Shown here: positions 5,259 through 6,993 of the stretch, one piece after another | Layout of the letters: each line of letters opens with the position of its first letter | How positions within the stretch are numbered: position 1 is the first letter of the stretch | DNA from: JASFTV01 sp050050615 | GTDB taxonomy: Bacteria > Desulfobacterota > DSM-4660 > Desulfatiglandales > HGW-15 | Length of the DNA stretch: 6,993 bases | Reading direction: 5' to 3' | Assembly: GCA_050050615.1 (NCBI GenBank) | Contig: JASFTV010000174.1 | Span: 1 to 6,993 of the forward strand | Notes under the pieces: generated by a model | Told to the model about the DNA's origin: nothing | Databases searched by the model: none | Seen by the model: only the letters and a program-made list of their open reading frames with translations | Translations under genes and position numbers: made by a program

Positions 5259-6428
5259 TTATGCCCTCCCGAGAATGGTGACGTTTCCATAAAGGCCTAC
5301 ACCGCCGATGTTATGGACCAGACCGATTTCCGGATTCTTGACCTGCATCTCTCCGGCCTCGCCTCTCAACTGGAGGACAATGGTTCTGAGCTGGGACCCG
5401 CCGGTAGCACCGATGGGATGACCTTTTGAGAGCAAGCCTCCATCCACATTTACAGGGATGCGCCCTTCCTTATAGGTCTCTTTGCTCTTGATCAGGTCTT
5501 TTCCTTCACCAGGCTTGGCGAAGCCTAGGTTCTCATAGGCCATCATCTCAGCGATGGTGAAACAGTCGTGCACTTCAGCCACATCGATATTTTTGGGGGT
5601 CACACCCGCCATCTCATAAGCCTGTTTTCCAGCCAGTTCTCCCACACTCAGTCCAGTAAATATGTCTCTGCCGGCCATATTTACGGGCGCTGATGCAGCT
5701 CCTATGCCTAGGATCCATACCGGCTTTTTGGAAAGGGCTTTGGCTTTCTGCTCATTGGCAACGATAACGCATGAACTGCCGTCTGCATTGGCACAACAGT
5801 CTCCTACCCGAAGCGGGCTGGCGACCGGTCCGGACATGGGGCTTTCGGGATCAGAAAACATCTCGAGTGTCACCGCTTTTCGGTAAACCGCCTTTTCATT
5901 GATCTGACCATAGGTGGACGCTTTCACCCTGATCAGGGCGAGGTCCTCAGGTATCGTCCCATATGCTTCCATGTGTGCCCTGGCATGCATGGCATAATAG
6001 GCGGGCATCATGGTGCCAAAAGGGCTTTCCCACTGGATATCAGCCCCTCGGCCCATCCTCTCCTGCGATTCTGCAGAGGAAATCTCTGACATCTTCTGAA
6101 AACCGATGACAATAACCACATCATGAAGGCCGGATTTGACGAGGGAATAGGCCAACTTGAGGCCTGTGCTGCTTGAGGAGCAGAGACTTTCCACATAGAA
6201 GGTCGGCTGTGGGGTGAGCCCAAGATATTCGGCGAATACGCCGGCTGGCGACCGCTGTTTGTCGTACTCAGGGGCTGAACAGATGACGGATGCATCAATG
6301 TCCTTTACAGATATCTGAGCATCCTCCATGCAATCCTTGAAACCTTCAAAGGCCAGCTCTCTAATTGATCCGGGATAACCTCGAACAAATGCACTCTGAC
6401 CTACGCCTATGATTCCTACTCTTCCCAT
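5259..6428 (-). CDS. SCP2-type thiolase (acetyl-CoA C-acyltransferase family)
   Basis: A complete 389-residue thiolase of the SCP2/archaeal-like class. Thiolases of this class cleave 3-oxoacyl-CoA with CoA, or condense two acyl-CoAs. The nucleophilic cysteine is Cys83 in ESLCSSSS (80-87). EVHDCF (285-290) gives His287, replacing the NEAF motif of classical thiolases. GHPIGATG (336-343) gives His337, and HNIGGVG (372-378) stands where classical enzymes have the second catalytic cysteine in CxGGG. This His-for-Cys exchange is typical of SCP2-type enzymes working with DUF35 partners. Start ATG 6428 has GGGAGG six bases upstream and gives the standard MGRVGIIGVG opening; a longer frame to 6497 lacks such support. 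It is the first gene of a two-gene operon with the DUF35 protein, behind the promoter at 6560-6588. The substrate is unknown: beta-oxidation, ketone, aromatic or other acyl-CoA routes all remain possible. Confidence 0.93.
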   Translation of the reverse strand: MGRVGIIGVGQSAFVRGYPGSIRELAFEGFKDCMEDAQISVKDIDASVICSAPEYDKQRSPAGVFAEYLGLTPQPTFYVESLCSSSSTGLKLAYSLVKSGLHDVVIVIGFQKMSEISSAESQERMGRGADIQWESPFGTMMPAYYAMHARAHMEAYGTIPEDLALIRVKASTYGQINEKAVYRKAVTLEMFSDPESPMSGPVASPLRVGDCCANADGSSCVIVANEQKAKALSKKPVWILGIGAASAPVNMAGRDIFTGLSVGELAGKQAYEMAGVTPKNIDVAEVHDCFTIAEMMAYENLGFAKPGEGKDLIKSKETYKEGRIPVNVDGGLLSKGHPIGATGGSQLRTIVLQLRGEAGEMQVKNPEIGLVHNIGGVGLYGNVTILGRA

Positions 6429-6434
6429 AAATAA

Positions 6435-6440
6435 CCTCCC
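6435..6440 (-). promoter_or_regulatory. Ribosome-binding site that fixes the thiolase start
   Basis: GGGAGG (6440-6435 on the minus strand) is six bases before ATG 6428, and the same GGGAGG core serves the downstream DUF35 gene (5270-5265, seven bases before ATG 5257). The matching sites suggest similar translation of both subunits. A near copy, TATCGGAGG, occurs further upstream in the leader but has no start codon at usable spacing in the thiolase frame. Confidence 0.8.
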
Positions 6441-6559
6441 GATAGAATATCTCGTACATTCACAACCACTCGACAGAGAGCCTCCGATACCAGGCACTGC
6501 GCTCTGGATTTGAAATAGCTTCCCAAAAGGAGAATCAACCTCAGCTCAAGCAAAAATGG

Positions 6560-6588
6560 AGTATAGGGAAACATGACTGAGGGGTCAA
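6560..6588 (-). promoter_or_regulatory. Near-consensus sigma-70-type promoter of the thiolase-DUF35 operon
   Basis: On the minus strand, TTGACC (6588-6583) and TATACT (6565-6560) are exactly 17 bases apart, each matching five of six consensus positions. The start point would be near 6553, giving an untranslated leader of about 125 bases before ATG 6428. TGACT (6574-6578) and AGTCA (6588-6592) form a 5-bp inverted repeat over the -35 element, and TTGAC is doubled just there; either could be a repressor contact. It is the best promoter in the window and makes the thiolase operon independent of the upstream hypothetical gene. Confidence 0.65.
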
Positions 6589-6619
6589 GTCAAAACGGGT
6601 GGTTGTCCGATGAATGCCC

Positions 6620-6991
6620 TTATTCGAATTCTTCTGATTCCTCGGCGGGATAGAAGAAACAGGCATCATCGCCGTTGATCTTTTCGGGCGCCTCCAAAAG
6701 GAGATACTGTTCCGCATTTTTTCTGAACTGTTGGGCAGTTCTTTCCATGGCACGCAGTTTCCGCATGATCCCGCGCTCTTTGAGCATGATTTTGAGCCAA
6801 TGAAATATCTTCTCACTGCCGTGAAGCAAGGTTCCTTCATGCATGATCTTACAGGCCACCATATGTTTGTACGTATCAAACTGAAGCTGTGTCCTGACGC
6901 GATCCAGATTTTTGACGATGTAATCGATCTCTTCCCTAAGGTGGGGCGTGATAATCAGCCGATGTTTTTCCTGATAAATAGCCTCATCCAT
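6620..6991 (-). CDS. Unrecognised protein, possibly N-terminally incomplete
   Basis: I do not recognise this family. The frame encodes 123 residues from ATG 6991, but only two bases precede that codon in the window, so the true start may lie outside. The product is soluble-looking, with no signal peptide or membrane segment. It is rich in charged residues and probably mostly helical: REEIDYIVKNLDRVR (19-33), KIFHWLKIMLKERGIMRKLR (61-80), then a basic-to-acidic switch ending in the tail EESEEFE (117-123). Two cysteines (47, 111) and several histidines occur without a recognisable metal motif. It ends 32 bases upstream of the -35 of the thiolase promoter, and no terminator is visible between, so read-through into the thiolase operon is possible. 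Codon use and strand agree with the neighbours. Confidence 0.65.
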   Translation of the reverse strand: MDEAIYQEKHRLIITPHLREEIDYIVKNLDRVRTQLQFDTYKHMVACKIMHEGTLLHGSEKIFHWLKIMLKERGIMRKLRAMERTAQQFRKNAEQYLLLEAPEKINGDDACFFYPAEESEEFE

Positions 6992-6993
6992 CT

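Noticed and set aside
5258..5290. Longer start for the DUF35 protein (from 5290)
   Set aside because: It would overlap the thiolase 3' end by about 32 bases, and ATG 5257 has an excellent ribosome-binding site and standard N-terminus.
6429..6497. Longer start for the thiolase (from 6497)
   Set aside because: The added 23 residues are outside the family pattern, whereas ATG 6428 has GGGAGG at six bases and yields the normal MGRVGIIG start.
1..6993. Mobile elements, CRISPR arrays, toxin-antitoxin pairs, tRNA or rRNA genes
   Set aside because: Neither regularly spaced repeats, transposase or nuclease motifs, nor recognisable structural RNA sequence was seen on either strand.

Overview
The window looks like chromosomal DNA from a bacterium of about 50% GC. 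The L11 methyltransferase, enolase and thiolase read like those of Desulfobacterota (former Deltaproteobacteria), the group that includes sulfate reducers and syntrophs. This placement rests on general protein resemblance and on the acyl-CoA gene content; no rRNA or other marker confirms it. I see no insertion sequence, phage gene, tRNA, rRNA or CRISPR array.

Layout from left to right. Positions 1-1003 (minus strand) carry the N-terminal 334 codons of an NDP-forming acyl-CoA synthetase that runs off the left edge. Positions 1124-1533 are a 410-base divergent intergenic region with a candidate minus-strand promoter, a perfect 10-bp hairpin and several overlapping inverted repeats ahead of enolase. 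Enolase (eno) fills 1534-2802 on the plus strand and meets rsmE tail to tail with two bases between them. rsmE (2805-3554) and prmA (3567-4517) form a minus-strand pair 12 bases apart; both modify the translation machinery (16S rRNA and ribosomal protein L11). A 308-base non-coding gap (4518-4825) holds a 12-bp direct repeat flanking an inverted repeat. Next, also on the minus strand, come a zinc-ribbon/OB-fold DUF35 protein (4826-5257) and an SCP2-type thiolase (5259-6428). These are one base apart, share strong ribosome-binding sites, and sit under a near-consensus sigma-70-type promoter at 6560-6588 with a leader of about 125 bases. The right edge carries an unrecognised 123-residue protein (6620-6991), possibly incomplete at its N-terminus.

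Functionally there are two themes. The central genes are housekeeping: glycolysis/gluconeogenesis and ribosome modification. The two ends handle acyl-CoA thioesters. A thiolase with a DUF35 partner makes or breaks a C-C bond in an acyl-CoA, and the synthetase could couple acyl-CoA cleavage to ATP formation. A link between the two ends is inference only. The thiolase-DUF35 pair belongs to a known type of complex, so its substrate, not its architecture, is the open question. I found no convincing evidence of a wholly undescribed system here.
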